Positions 49,274 to 58,532 of a DNA stretch of 64,000 nucleotides are shown piece after piece. The stretch comes from Nitrosomonas sp. (GTDB lineage: Bacteria; Pseudomonadota; Gammaproteobacteria; Burkholderiales; Nitrosomonadaceae). The translations under genes and the position numbers were made by a program. The number at the start of each line of letters is the position of its first letter. The stretch's first letter is position 1. The stretch lies in NCBI GenBank assembly GCA_031316255.1, contig JALDQW010000001.1, positions 620,001-684,000 on the forward strand. The letters are read 5' to 3'. The notes under the pieces were generated by a model that searched no databases, had not been told where the DNA came from, and saw nothing but the letters and a program-made list of their open reading frames with translations.

Positions 49274-50496
49274 GATTTACCCTGCAAACGGTCTTTCAGG
49301 ATGGCAGTGCCGCGTTCCAGTTCCTCTGCGTAGATACGGCGAATCGTCTCGGAGTCAACGCTCAGATTGTTCCGGTGCCTGACAAAAAAGTACACGGCAG
49401 CCTTTCCTAACGCATAGGTTGTTGCGCCACTGGCGCTTGCTCCCCAGATCGCCCCGACGGTTTGGCCCAGGACGGGAATAACTTTGGCGACCGCACGCCC
49501 CAGTATTCGTGCGACATAACCTGTTGCCACGCCTGCGCCCATCAATCCGAGAAATTCGGAAATCGTCCGTTTATCCCATGTCTGACCATAAAGCGTTGCC
49601 AGACTATGCAGTAATTTTGCCTGTACGGCCGATACGGCTACGAGATCAACCACCGGTAACGCGCCAAGCCCTGCAGCAGTTGTCGCATAACCAACGATAT
49701 GCTGATGCGCGGTGCGTTCATACAAGTCGTGCACGGCTTCGCCACGGGTCAAAAGATTTTCCAGACCCAATGATGACAACGCTTCGATAGCTTGCCATAG
49801 GGCTTCGAGTCCATATTCAGGCGGTTCAAATCCGTCTTCAGGCAGTGTCAAGTCCACGGCCACCCAACGTACCGGCGCATGACCTGGTATGTCCGCCGCA
49901 GCATCGCGTTGCGCAAACAACGCGCGCTTGAGATCAGCAGGCGCCGCATCCGGCAACGGCGTTTGATCATAGGGCCAGGGATCGATATGCTGTCCGCCGA
50001 CGGGATAGCATTCATGCAAACCGGTCTGGACAATCAGCAATGGCCATTCCGGATGGCGCTCACGCACCGTGTGTAGTACCTCAAAAACAGCCTGTTGTTT
50101 GATGTCCGCCACCTTCATGACGGCGATCAGCAAATGCGCTTTGGACTCGCAGTAATGGATGTCATCCGCCGGATCGTAGGAAACTTCACCCAAACCGCGC
50201 GTATCCAGGAATCTGACGACAGGGATATCCGCCGGAAAATCATAAAAACGCGACTGCCGCGTACAGGGTTGAAAACCGTTACCAATTTCAGCGGTTTCAC
50301 TCCCCGTCATCGCGCGGATAATCGATGTCTTGCCTGCCTGCGTTTTGCCGATCAGCCATAAAACAGGCACAGGCATTTTCTCGCGGGCCTCTTGCAGCGA
50401 TTTCTCCAGCAACGCTTCGTCGACTTTCGGATCAAGCAAAATCGTGCGCAGTTGATCCCAGTAACCGCTCCAGTTTTTCAAGTCATCCCATTTCAT
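49270..50496 (-). CDS. GTPase with C-terminal DUF697 (YcjF-like) domain (first of a pair)
   Basis: A 408-aa protein. The G domain begins with G1 GKTQAGKTS at 50-58, G3 DTRG at 98-101 and a G4-like QTGLHE at 157-162. The C-terminal half, about 245-370, is the hydrophobic helical DUF697 fold (YATTAAGLGALPVVDLVAVSAVQ, then AGVATGYVARILGRAVAKVIPVLG) seen in YcjF-type membrane partners. The gene overlaps both neighbours by 4 bp, the deoxyinosine glycosylase upstream and the second GTPase downstream. The two proteins probably form a complex at the membrane. Confidence 0.75.
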   Translation of the reverse strand: MKWDDLKNWSGYWDQLRTILLDPKVDEALLEKSLQEAREKMPVPVLWLIGKTQAGKTSIIRAMTGSETAEIGNGFQPCTRQSRFYDFPADIPVVRFLDTRGLGEVSYDPADDIHYCESKAHLLIAVMKVADIKQQAVFEVLHTVRERHPEWPLLIVQTGLHECYPVGGQHIDPWPYDQTPLPDAAPADLKRALFAQRDAAADIPGHAPVRWVAVDLTLPEDGFEPPEYGLEALWQAIEALSSLGLENLLTRGEAVHDLYERTAHQHIVGYATTAAGLGALPVVDLVAVSAVQAKLLHSLATLYGQTWDKRTISEFLGLMGAGVATGYVARILGRAVAKVIPVLGQTVGAIWGASASGATTYALGKAAVYFFVRHRNNLSVDSETIRRIYAEELERGTAILKDRLQGKS

Positions 50497-51041
50497 CTGA
50501 CTGATAGCTGATCACTGCGATATTGAGAAATTGATAAAGTATCCATCAACATTTGATGCCACTTGTCCCGTTTGTGCGCAAAAGACAATGTTGCATTGGC
50601 CGGGCTTGTTGACGGCAGCCGAAACAGTTGAACGAAATCCAGAACAGTATCGCGCAACACATAGCGCTGAAAACAATCTTCTGCTTTACCGCCATTAAAA
50701 AAAACAAAACGTATGTGCGTATGGGTTTCAAAGAAAGACTCAAAATCATTTACAACCTGCGATTTGATATCGATGTTTGAGTCAAGGCTGCCTTCACGCC
50801 GACAGGATTGCAGCACATCCCAGAGTGCGATACCCGCTGATTTCAGTGCGTTTGTCTTTTCGGCATATGATGTAATTGCCGGATCAAAGTCCAGTAATTC
50901 GCCCATAATGCGCCAGAATGCATTTTGTGGGTGGGCATAATATTGACCGGCATTCAATGATGCCTGTCCGGGCATGCTGCCCAATATAAGCACACGGGCA
51001 TGCGAATCGACAATCGGCGCAAAACTGTAGATTGTTGTCAT
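50493..51041 (-). CDS. DNA-deoxyinosine (hypoxanthine) glycosylase, uracil-DNA glycosylase superfamily
   Basis: A 182-aa protein with the family-6 pattern: FAPIVDSHARVLILGSMPGQ, then YYAHPQNAFWRIMGELL, GIALWDVLQSCRREGSLDS and RLPSTSPAN near the end. This branch removes hypoxanthine and other deaminated bases from DNA and starts base excision repair. It overlaps the GTPase gene by 4 bp and follows gpmA by 15 bp on the same strand. Confidence 0.88.
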   Translation of the reverse strand: MTTIYSFAPIVDSHARVLILGSMPGQASLNAGQYYAHPQNAFWRIMGELLDFDPAITSYAEKTNALKSAGIALWDVLQSCRREGSLDSNIDIKSQVVNDFESFFETHTHIRFVFFNGGKAEDCFQRYVLRDTVLDFVQLFRLPSTSPANATLSFAHKRDKWHQMLMDTLSISQYRSDQLSVR

Positions 51042-51056
51042 CGTATTTAAAACCGT

Positions 51057-51797
51057 TCAGCGCAATTCATCCACGTAATAATGCCGAACAGGCTTAAACT
51101 CATGGTCGAGTTCATAAACCAGGGGCTTACCCGTCGCCAGCTTTAGTTTCAACACCTGCACCTCAGTCAGATTGTCAAGTTGCATCATCAGTGTACGCAG
51201 CACGTTTTTATGTGAAACAATCAGCACGCACTGCCCCTGTTGTATTTCCGGTTTGATGACATCCTGCCAGAAGGGCAGCATTCTTTCCATGGCCAGTTTC
51301 AGACTTTCGCCGCGTGGCAGTTCATTTTTTTCAACGGCCTCATACTGCGGTTGATTGCCCGGAAAACGGCTATCATCCATTTCCAGTTTCGGTGGTTCGC
51401 CATCAAACCGGATTTGTGTGCGCAACACAGGCCATAAACCAAATTTCCTGATGGCGGCCAAACGCCCCATGCCTTCCAGCGCGCCGTAATGCCGTTCATT
51501 CAACCGCCAGCATTGCTGTATGGGCAATTCGTCAAGTTCCATGGTTGATAAAACCGTTTTCGCAGTTTCCGAGGCACGTTGTAATGTAGACGAAAAACAT
51601 CTGTCGAAGCGGATGCCGGTTCGTTGTAGTTGACGGCCGGCATTTTTTGCTTCCTGTTGTCCTTTTGGACTTAATACGACATCGCTCCAGCCGGTAAAAA
51701 CCCTGTCGCGATTCCAGATGCTCTGCCCATGACGCAGCAAAACCAGTCGCGTTATTTTTTGTGCGGTTTCATTTTTTTCTGAAGAAGCCGGGTTCAT
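51057..51797 (-). CDS. gpmA: 2,3-bisphosphoglycerate-dependent phosphoglycerate mutase
   Basis: A 246-aa enzyme converting 3-phosphoglycerate to 2-phosphoglycerate in glycolysis. The histidine phosphatase motif LLRHGQSIWN, FTGWSDV, NERHYGALEG and SHKNVLRTLMM carry the catalytic residues. Length is close to that of E. coli GpmA (about 250 aa). The 5' end overlaps the desaturase stop by 4 bp. It is unusual for a glycolytic gene to lie in such an operon. A side role as a phosphatase on a lipid or sugar precursor is possible but unsupported. Confidence 0.9.
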   Translation of the reverse strand: MNPASSEKNETAQKITRLVLLRHGQSIWNRDRVFTGWSDVVLSPKGQQEAKNAGRQLQRTGIRFDRCFSSTLQRASETAKTVLSTMELDELPIQQCWRLNERHYGALEGMGRLAAIRKFGLWPVLRTQIRFDGEPPKLEMDDSRFPGNQPQYEAVEKNELPRGESLKLAMERMLPFWQDVIKPEIQQGQCVLIVSHKNVLRTLMMQLDNLTEVQVLKLKLATGKPLVYELDHEFKPVRHYYVDELR

Positions 51798-52933
51798 GAA
51801 TTATCAGTCGTATTTTTTGACGTACTGGCTTGTGAAGATTCACGCCAGATACGCGTCAAGGCATCCCATAAGCTGGTGCGCAGGGTTGTCAGATAAAGCC
51901 TATTATCACTGAGTCCATTGACCAGACGGCGTTGCGCTTTTCCGAGATTATGATAGGGCATGCTCATAAATAAATGGTGCGTCGCGTGAAAACGCAGCCC
52001 AACCGGCGCCCACAATGGGGTAATAAGCGGATTACCGGGTACGTTTATCGAGTCCAGATACTGCTCGGCATGGGTCATCGGTTTTTCGCCTGGATTGCGG
52101 TAGGCATGTGCGGCCAGGGTACGCAGTGAATTCAGGATAAAAACCATGACAGCAACAAGATACCAGAGCACCAACACATCGAAGGGCATGACATCCAGCC
52201 ACACCAGCGATACCACGACAAAAGCGAACAAAAATGCCGCCAGTTCCTGCTGCCGCCAGTTGTAATCGTTGCGAATGGCGTTTTCCGCGCGTTTGTAAGT
52301 CGGGTCAATCGTTAGCGATGAAGCACGTTCCCAAACGACTTTGCGTAACGGTGGAATCAGATAGGACAATGGCGTCAATAACAGAAAACGCACCAACAGT
52401 ACTGGCGGTATCAAAAACGACAGCAGAACATAACCCACCATTTCAATGGGTTTGTGCGTTGCAAACGGCAGATATTCCCCGTCCTGATGCGTACCGTATA
52501 CATCCCGCCGATGATGGTCGTTATGCACACCATCGTAGGTAAATGACGGGATCATGAACGGCACGCCGCACATACAATTCCATGCCGTTCGGAAAACCTT
52601 GAACGTCCCTTTCTTCAGATGCGCGAGTTCATGGACGAAAATTGCCGCCCTGTACAGTGTCAGCACCGCAACCACATATGCGCCAATTTGCACCAGTGAA
52701 AACAAAGGCGAAAACAATGCGGTGAAAAATGCTGCCCAGCCCACAATGGCGTTAAACAGAAAATCCGTCCAGTAAATCCATGGATTTGGCGTCATCAGAT
52801 CGCTGACCAATTGATGCGCCTCACGTAGCGGAAATGTTTCGGTTTCGAGTGCAGTCTCCGCTTTGGCAGCGGAGTCCGACACAGCTTCCGAATCTGATTC
52901 TGACACTGGCTTTATCTCTTCTGACGCTTTCAT
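51794..52933 (-). CDS. Membrane fatty acid desaturase
   Basis: A 379-aa di-iron desaturase/hydroxylase with four to five membrane helices. Three His boxes are HELAH (about 105), HNDHH (about 140) and HATHH (about 310), the HxxxH-HxxHH-HxxHH pattern of the family. The acidic N-terminus precedes the first helix. It overlaps gpmA and the HIT gene by 4 bp each, and so is translationally coupled to both. It probably modifies acyl chains of membrane lipids. Substrate and bond position are unknown. Confidence 0.9.
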   Translation of the reverse strand: MKASEEIKPVSESDSEAVSDSAAKAETALETETFPLREAHQLVSDLMTPNPWIYWTDFLFNAIVGWAAFFTALFSPLFSLVQIGAYVVAVLTLYRAAIFVHELAHLKKGTFKVFRTAWNCMCGVPFMIPSFTYDGVHNDHHRRDVYGTHQDGEYLPFATHKPIEMVGYVLLSFLIPPVLLVRFLLLTPLSYLIPPLRKVVWERASSLTIDPTYKRAENAIRNDYNWRQQELAAFLFAFVVVSLVWLDVMPFDVLVLWYLVAVMVFILNSLRTLAAHAYRNPGEKPMTHAEQYLDSINVPGNPLITPLWAPVGLRFHATHHLFMSMPYHNLGKAQRRLVNGLSDNRLYLTTLRTSLWDALTRIWRESSQASTSKNTTDNS

Positions 52934-53373
52934 GACCAGCAGGATTTGATTTGATCCATAATCAGTTGATTGGCTTTCTCATCCGTTTCGTTGACATGAC
53001 CCAGATTAGGAACAGCCGGCCATCCCGCATCGACAAATTCCCTGTCGGCAAATTGTTGCGATTGCGCATAACGCGGAATAACGTGAAAATGCACATCAGG
53101 ATCGACCATCATCAACATCAGGTAATTCAATTTGTCATATTGAAACGCTTTTGTCAGGGCAAATTCGAGCTGATTGGTGACGGCATGCAATTCAGTAAAG
53201 CTTTGAGGACTGAGTTCCGAGAATGCTTTAGCCGGTTCATGTGCAGCCAGCACCAGCGCACCCAGTGTCACCTGCGCAGGACGCAGCATCACACTCCAGT
53301 ACTGGAACGAGTGAATAATCGTTTCTGGCGCGCCGAATTTGCGCATGGTTGCGTTAAGCTCAACTGTTTTCAC
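52930..53373 (-). CDS. HIT-family hydrolase
   Basis: A 147-aa histidine-triad protein. The C-terminal signature DPDVHFHVIPRY is degenerate relative to the canonical HxHxHxx. Nucleotide-binding residues precede it (LMLMMVDPD). HIT proteins cleave nucleotide monophosphate esters. It overlaps the desaturase gene by 4 bp and follows the nucleotidyltransferase by 23 bp. Function in this operon is unknown. Confidence 0.85.
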   Translation of the reverse strand: MKTVELNATMRKFGAPETIIHSFQYWSVMLRPAQVTLGALVLAAHEPAKAFSELSPQSFTELHAVTNQLEFALTKAFQYDKLNYLMLMMVDPDVHFHVIPRYAQSQQFADREFVDAGWPAVPNLGHVNETDEKANQLIMDQIKSCWS

Positions 53374-53396
53374 GCATCCCTCCGTTTAATCTTTAG

Positions 53397-54140
53397 TTAT
53401 TGCGTTTGCTGGGTGAAAAGCATGCCCGCTCTCGCCAGATCCTCAATAAAATCAATCTCGCACCAGCGATAGCCCGAAACAGAACACGAATTCACCAGAT
53501 GCTGTCCGGCCAGCTTGTCAATAATGGACAGATACCAAGATTTTAATTCGGCCGGGTGGCGTAATGCGGCTTCCAGCGCCTGACTGAAACAGACCGCCCC
53601 TTTCTCGCGAAAATAGATTAATCCAATAGATTCCGCATCAATCTGATTAGAGGGAATAATTTTACTGACCTGTTTGACCCAGCCATCGCCATTGAGCTGC
53701 ACTTTCATGTCATCCGCATCATAGCTTTTTTTAAAATCCACACTCAGTGTAATCGGGGCAACCGGTGAATTCAATACCTGTGTTACCAGCGCCGGCTCTA
53801 TCACGGTATCGCCGTTCAACAACAGAAAATCACCGTTCATTGCATCGCGCGCCAGCCAGCAACTGGCGAGATTATCCGCCACCTCATAAAACGGATTAAA
53901 GACGATTTTGATGTTGTCGTGGTTTGCATAGCGTTCCTGCAACAGTGTTTCAATTTGTCCCACCTGAAAACCTGCAACAATAATAATTTCGTCGATTCCA
54001 GCGGCAAACAGTGCGTCGATTTGCCATGCAAGCACGGGGCGATCTGCAACGGGCAACAGGCATTTTGGGGAATTTTCGGTCAGCGGAAGCAGGCGCCGGC
54101 CTTGTCCGGCGCTCAGGATAATGGCTTTTACAGCGTTCAC
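53397..54140 (-). CDS. NTP-transferase (choline-phosphate/sugar-phosphate nucleotidyltransferase type)
   Basis: A 247-aa protein with the nucleotidyltransferase signature AIILSAGQGRRLLPLTENSP at residues 5-24, KCLLPVADRPVLAWQIDAL, the metal-binding LLNGDTVIEP and ENNLASCWLARDA-like segment. These resemble LicC-type phosphocholine cytidylyltransferases and UDP-sugar pyrophosphorylases. The substrate cannot be set by sequence. It heads a coupled run with HIT and desaturase genes, which suggests a lipid or glycan precursor pathway. Confidence 0.85.
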   Translation of the reverse strand: MNAVKAIILSAGQGRRLLPLTENSPKCLLPVADRPVLAWQIDALFAAGIDEIIIVAGFQVGQIETLLQERYANHDNIKIVFNPFYEVADNLASCWLARDAMNGDFLLLNGDTVIEPALVTQVLNSPVAPITLSVDFKKSYDADDMKVQLNGDGWVKQVSKIIPSNQIDAESIGLIYFREKGAVCFSQALEAALRHPAELKSWYLSIIDKLAGQHLVNSCSVSGYRWCEIDFIEDLARAGMLFTQQTQ

Positions 54141-54235
54141 AAATTCGATATCGTGTTATTAATCAAAGTATGCATGAATTTTAACCTGAATACCTTGTTC
54201 ATTGCTGGAATTTGACCGATCCGTTTGAAAATAAA

Positions 54236-55405
54236 TCAGAATGAAAGACTGCTCATGCTTCTTAACGCGTCCACAATACTTTTCATCGCCGACAGAAATG
54301 CTTCAACCTGCGCCATGGTATTACTGTGCCCGAAACTGATGCGCACAGCACAACGCGCCAAAAGCGGATCAACCCGCATCGCTTCGAGTACATGACTTTG
54401 TCCCGGGTTGACACTGGAACAGGCCGCGCCACTGGCAACGGCAAATCCCGCCTTGTCCAGTTTCACGACCAGTGTGTCGCCTTCCACATCGGGCAGGGAA
54501 AAATAAGTGGTGTTCGGAATACGTGCGGCACCGGCGCCAAAAATTTCCGCACCCATTGCAACCAGCCCCTGTTCCAGCCTTTCTCGCAATTGCGCAACAT
54601 GCTGCGCAGTTTCGGTCATACGCGCTGTTACCCGTTCGCAGGCCACCCCAAAACCGACTATTGCCGGGACATTTTCTGTACCGGAACGCAATCCGTTCTC
54701 ATGGCCTCCCCCATAAATCAACGGTTTTAATAACAAACGCTTGTCGACGATCAAGGCGGCTGCACCTTTAGGCCCATAAATTTTATGCGCCGATAACGTC
54801 ATCGCATGTACGTTGAGCGCGGCAAAATCAACCGCAATTTTACCCAGTCCCTGCACTGCATCGGTATGAATATATGCGTGCTTGTTCTGATCGCGCGTAA
54901 TTTCAGCAATAGACGCGACATCCTGTATCACTCCGGTTTCGTTATTCGCCAGCATCACCGAAACCAGCACCGGTTTCTGCGCCGTCATCGCTTCGCGTGC
55001 CGCATTTACATCAATCTGGCCGTGTTGGCTTACTGCCAGCCGGTGCAGGGTCCAGCGCTCTGCAGACCGCTGCGCCAAAGCCTGTGCTGGCTTCAGTACG
55101 CAAGGATGCTCAATTGCACTGATGAAAATATGATCCGCTTTCAAACTGTCTGCGGCGCCCCGGATGAACAGGTTATTGGCTTCGGAGCCGCCGCTGGTAA
55201 AAATCACCTGTACCGGTTGAACGCCGACAGCCGCCGCCACTTGCTCACGCGCCCTGTCGATTGCCCGCCGTGCGGTCATACCGTATTCATGGCGGCTGGA
55301 CGCATTGCCGAATTCCTGCTGAAAATAAGGCAGCATCGCCTCCATCACCGCGTCATCCACCCGTGTAGTGGCATTATGGTCAAAATAGTTCAGTGTCATG
55401 GACAA
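54236..55405 (-). CDS. Cysteine desulfurase (NifS/IscS type)
   Basis: A 389-aa PLP enzyme that takes sulfur from cysteine for Fe-S clusters or other thio-cofactors. The PLP lysine is Lys208 in SAHKIYGPKG. The active cysteine is Cys329 in SGAACSSVNPGQSHVLEAM. TSGGSEANNLF and HTDAVQGLGKI are present. Close to NifS in length and loop. No iscU or nifU lies nearby, so it is not part of an Isc operon. A 95-bp gap separates it from the nucleotidyltransferase downstream. Confidence 0.9.
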   Translation of the reverse strand: MSMTLNYFDHNATTRVDDAVMEAMLPYFQQEFGNASSRHEYGMTARRAIDRAREQVAAAVGVQPVQVIFTSGGSEANNLFIRGAADSLKADHIFISAIEHPCVLKPAQALAQRSAERWTLHRLAVSQHGQIDVNAAREAMTAQKPVLVSVMLANNETGVIQDVASIAEITRDQNKHAYIHTDAVQGLGKIAVDFAALNVHAMTLSAHKIYGPKGAAALIVDKRLLLKPLIYGGGHENGLRSGTENVPAIVGFGVACERVTARMTETAQHVAQLRERLEQGLVAMGAEIFGAGAARIPNTTYFSLPDVEGDTLVVKLDKAGFAVASGAACSSVNPGQSHVLEAMRVDPLLARCAVRISFGHSNTMAQVEAFLSAMKSIVDALRSMSSLSF

Positions 55406-55448
55406 AACAAGTTGTAATTTCTTTTTTAAGAAGGCGCATCATAAGTTC

Positions 55449-55519
55449 TGATTCATCCCGTCAATGATGAATCAGCACCCTGTGTTCGCGCTGAATAATC
55501 TTCCTGAATAATTCAGGAA
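55449..55519. repeat. Two palindromes downstream of the broken HI0074-like gene
   Basis: TGATTCATC at 55449-55457 pairs with GATGAATCA at 55466-55474 (9 bp, 8-base loop). TTCCTGAATAATTCAGGAA at 55501-55519 is a perfect palindrome with a one-base centre. They lie between two minus-strand genes. The first could be a terminator-like hairpin; the second has no known role. Confidence 0.5.
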
Positions 55520-55521
55520 CG

Positions 55522-55752
55522 TCATTCCAGATAATTAAACTCAAATAAATACCGCCTCAGAATCTTCCACATGCAATCGTAACAGGTCTCAAAACGCTGG
55601 ATCACCGATTCTGCCACGGCTTCCTGTGTCAATACCGGCAACACGGAATCAAGCGACAGATAGTTTTCAAATTGCAATTCCAGATGCATAAACGACATCC
55701 GGAAATGACTGTAATCGATCATGGGCAAAGCAAACAAAACAAAACAAAACAA
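55522..55752 (-). pseudogene. Truncated HI0074-like nucleotidyltransferase substrate-binding protein
   Basis: The 76-aa frame has YSHFRMSFMHLELQFENYLS and SVIQRFETCYDCMWKILRRY, the first two helices of the HI0074-type (HEPN-like) partner of MNT nucleotidyltransferases. It ends after about half the family length. Another frame just beyond the stop continues with PELFRKIIQREHR, so a frameshift or deletion broke the gene. The partner MNT gene is not seen nearby. The true start is probably the internal Met in MIDYSHF. Confidence 0.65.
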
Positions 55753-55785
55753 AGATTATTTGAAGCATTATAAACAAAACTGTCT

Positions 55786-56403
55786 TCAATACTCCACCGG
55801 CAACGGATCCAGACTGCGCCACAAGTACCAGGTTGCCACCGAGCGCCAGGGTTGCCAGGTTTTCGCCAATTCCTGAATGGCTTTCTTACCTACCGGTTGG
55901 GACGCAAAATAATGCTGACTGATCGCACGCTGCAAGCCGATGTCGTCCAGCGGCAAAACATCCGGGCGCAACATATGAAAAATCAGGAACATTTCGGCGG
56001 TCCACCGGCCTATGCCTTTGACCTGGACCAGTTGCGTGATCAGGGCTTCATCACTCATCGCATTCCATCCGGTCACATCGAGGACACCCTCATGGAAATG
56101 CCGTGATAAATCCTTTAGGTAAGTTATTTTTCTGAGCGACAAACCGCAGGCACGGAGCAAGTCTTCTTCCGCAGCATGAATCGTATGCGGCGAAATTTCA
56201 GGAATAGCGGCAATCACTTTTTGCCAGACACTTTCTGCAGCCTTGACGGATATCTGTTGACCCACGATTGATCGTGCCAGCGTTGAAAAAGCATTTCCGC
56301 GCGTTTTGAGCGCAATATCGTCAAAACGCTGAATCAACCGGCCCATGACTTCATCTCGCGCAGTCAATTCCAGTGTAGCTCGGGTCCAATAAGCAGGCGT
56401 CAT
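55786..56403 (-). CDS. DNA-3-methyladenine glycosylase, AlkA type (HhH-GPD)
   Basis: A 205-aa base excision glycosylase that removes alkylated bases. The helix-hairpin-helix LVQVKGIGRWTAEMFLIF spans 125-142. The GPD-type catalytic Asp lies in PLDDIGL near 153-154. ARSIVGQQISVKAAESVW at 43-60 completes the family pattern. It is short relative to E. coli AlkA (282 aa), since the N-terminal domain is lacking, but this length is normal for the bacterial single-domain group. Confidence 0.9.
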   Translation of the reverse strand: MTPAYWTRATLELTARDEVMGRLIQRFDDIALKTRGNAFSTLARSIVGQQISVKAAESVWQKVIAAIPEISPHTIHAAEEDLLRACGLSLRKITYLKDLSRHFHEGVLDVTGWNAMSDEALITQLVQVKGIGRWTAEMFLIFHMLRPDVLPLDDIGLQRAISQHYFASQPVGKKAIQELAKTWQPWRSVATWYLWRSLDPLPVEY

Positions 56404-56755
56404 CCGGTGGCTAAAAAATCAAAAAACAATGACTGCCGGAGTTTTGCATTACCGGCCACTTCCAGTGGTTTCATTTTTAACATACAATTAAGGAATAATA
56501 GCAAGAAACCCTCACTTTATGGCTTGAAATTATTTCAGCTTGTATTATCATTATTATTAATCAATCATTTCTATCAACAGATACTTCCCTTTTGCCTGAT
56601 TTTTATATAGCATAACGAGTTAATCAGTTTTTTCATTTGTCTGTTTTATACATGCCACTTCTTTCATAACGGGAATGAGTGCAACTATAACCTGAAATGA
56701 TCTTTTCATTACTTACAAGAAACAAGAATCGGCAATAATTTTTAATGAGGATTAT
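56404..56755. other. Gene-free DNA upstream of trxA
   Basis: AT-rich, with no supported gene. A minor plus-strand frame (56407-56610) lacks recognisable homology. It should hold the divergent promoters of trxA and the AlkA-type gene. Confidence 0.4.
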
Positions 56756-57082
56756 ATGAGCCAGCATATTCATTACGTTACTGATGCAAATTTTGAAACC
56801 GAAGTTTTACAGTCATCGCTGCCTGTTTTGGTTGATTACTGGGCTGAATGGTGCGGTCCGTGCAAAATGATTGCCCCGATTTTAGACGAAATTGCCAGTG
56901 AATATGATGGACGCCTCAAGGTTGCCAAGTTGAATATTGATGAAAACCAGGTTACACCGCCCAAATACGGCATTCGGGGCATTCCGACATTAATGCTGTT
57001 CAAGGACGGCAACATAGAAGCAACAAAAGTCGGCGCGTTATCAAAATCTCAATTAACCGCGTTTGTTGACAGCCATCTTTAA
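56756..57082 (+). CDS. trxA: Thioredoxin
   Basis: A 108-aa thioredoxin with the active site WCGPCK (Cys33 and Cys36) and the cis-Pro loop RGIPTLML. The length matches TrxA. It reduces protein disulfides. It is followed by rho on the same strand, the trxA-rho order seen in many betaproteobacteria and E. coli. Confidence 0.97.
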   Translation: MSQHIHYVTDANFETEVLQSSLPVLVDYWAEWCGPCKMIAPILDEIASEYDGRLKVAKLNIDENQVTPPKYGIRGIPTLMLFKDGNIEATKVGALSKSQLTAFVDSHL

Positions 57083-57257
57083 TGTGGTTATGCTTTTCAA
57101 TTGAATGGACATAGGACAAGTGATTTAACCAATAAATCACTCGCCTTTTACTGAATCTTTTTTTGTTTACCCCATCAGCAGCTACTTTCCTTCCAACGTT
57201 CATCGTTTGCGTTAAATTTCATTAATTTATACGTTTTTATTTTCATAGAACTTTTCC

Positions 57258-58517
57258 ATGCGCTTATCCGATCTTAAACATCTTCATGTTACCGAACTCG
57301 TTAAAATGGCCACCGCCAATGAAATTGATGGGGCCAACAGAATGCGAAAACAGGACCTGATTTTCGCATTATTGAAAAATCAGGCAAAAAAAGGTGAAAG
57401 TATTTACGGCCAGGGTACGCTGGAAGTTTTACAGGACGGTTTTGGCTTTCTGCGTTCACCAGATACCTCGTATCTTGCCGGACCGGATGATATTTATATT
57501 TCACCAAGCCAGATCAGACGTTTTAATCTTCATACGGGTGATTCGATAGACGGTGAAATCCGTCCACCCAAGGATGGTGAGCGATATTTTGCCTTGGTTA
57601 AAGTCGACAAAGTCAACAACGAACCGCCTGAAAATTCGAAGCATAAAATTCTGTTCGAGAATCTGACGCCTCTATTCCCGACGGATCCCTTAAAACTCGA
57701 ACGCGATATCAAAGCGGAAGAAAATATTACCGGCCGCATCATCGATCTGATTGCACCCATAGGCAAAGGGCAACGCGGCTTACTGGTAGCCAGTCCGAAA
57801 TCGGGTAAAACAGTCATGCTTCAGCATATCGCGCACTCTATTGCCGCCAATTATCCGGATGTGATTCTCATGGTGCTGCTCATCGATGAACGCCCCGAAG
57901 AAGTCACGGACATGATCCGTTCGGTCAGAGGCGAGGTAGTGTCCTCCACGTTTGACGAATCAGCCATGCGTCATGTACAGGTGGCCGACATGGTCATAGA
58001 AAAAGCCAAACGCCTGGTGGAACATAAAAAAGATGTCGTCATCCTGCTCGACTCAATCACACGCCTTGCACGTGCCTATAACACGGTCGCTCCGGCGTCT
58101 GGGAAGGTATTGACCGGCGGTGTCGACGCTAACGCGCTGCAACGGCCCAAACGCTTTTTTGGCGCCGCGCGCAATATTGAAGAAGGCGGCTCGCTAACCA
58201 TTATTGCCACAGCACTGATCGATACCGGTTCGCGCATGGATGATGTGATCTATGAAGAATTCAAAGGCACCGGTAACATGGAGATACATCTCGACCGTCG
58301 CATGGCAGAAAAACGCATGTACCCTGCCATCAACGTCAACCGTTCCGGAACACGCCGGGAAGAGTTATTGATCGAACCCGATGTGCTGCAAAAAATCTGG
58401 GTTTTGCGTAAATTGCTGCATCCCATGGATGACATGGATGCCATGGCATTCCTGCTGGATAAAATCAAGGCAACCAAAAACAACTCCGATTTCTTTGATT
58501 CCATGAGAAGAGTGTAA
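57258..58517 (+). CDS. rho: Transcription termination factor Rho
   Basis: A 419-aa RNA-dependent ATPase that ends transcripts. The N-terminal helix ([18 protein letters not shown]) and cold-shock RNA-binding fold ([13 protein letters not shown]) are followed by the P-loop PKSGKT near 182. [33 protein letters not shown] and the R-loop and Q-loop around [20 protein letters not shown] come next. All family parts are present, with standard length. The 175-bp gap after trxA may hold a separate promoter or autoregulatory leader, as in E. coli. Confidence 0.98.
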   Translation: MRLSDLKHLHVTELVKMATANEIDGANRMRKQDLIFALLKNQAKKGESIYGQGTLEVLQDGFGFLRSPDTSYLAGPDDIYISPSQIRRFNLHTGDSIDGEIRPPKDGERYFALVKVDKVNNEPPENSKHKILFENLTPLFPTDPLKLERDIKAEENITGRIIDLIAPIGKGQRGLLVASPKSGKTVMLQHIAHSIAANYPDVILMVLLIDERPEEVTDMIRSVRGEVVSSTFDESAMRHVQVADMVIEKAKRLVEHKKDVVILLDSITRLARAYNTVAPASGKVLTGGVDANALQRPKRFFGAARNIEEGGSLTIIATALIDTGSRMDDVIYEEFKGTGNMEIHLDRRMAEKRMYPAINVNRSGTRREELLIEPDVLQKIWVLRKLLHPMDDMDAMAFLLDKIKATKNNSDFFDSMRRV

Positions 58518-58532
58518 TTATAGAATTTGAAA

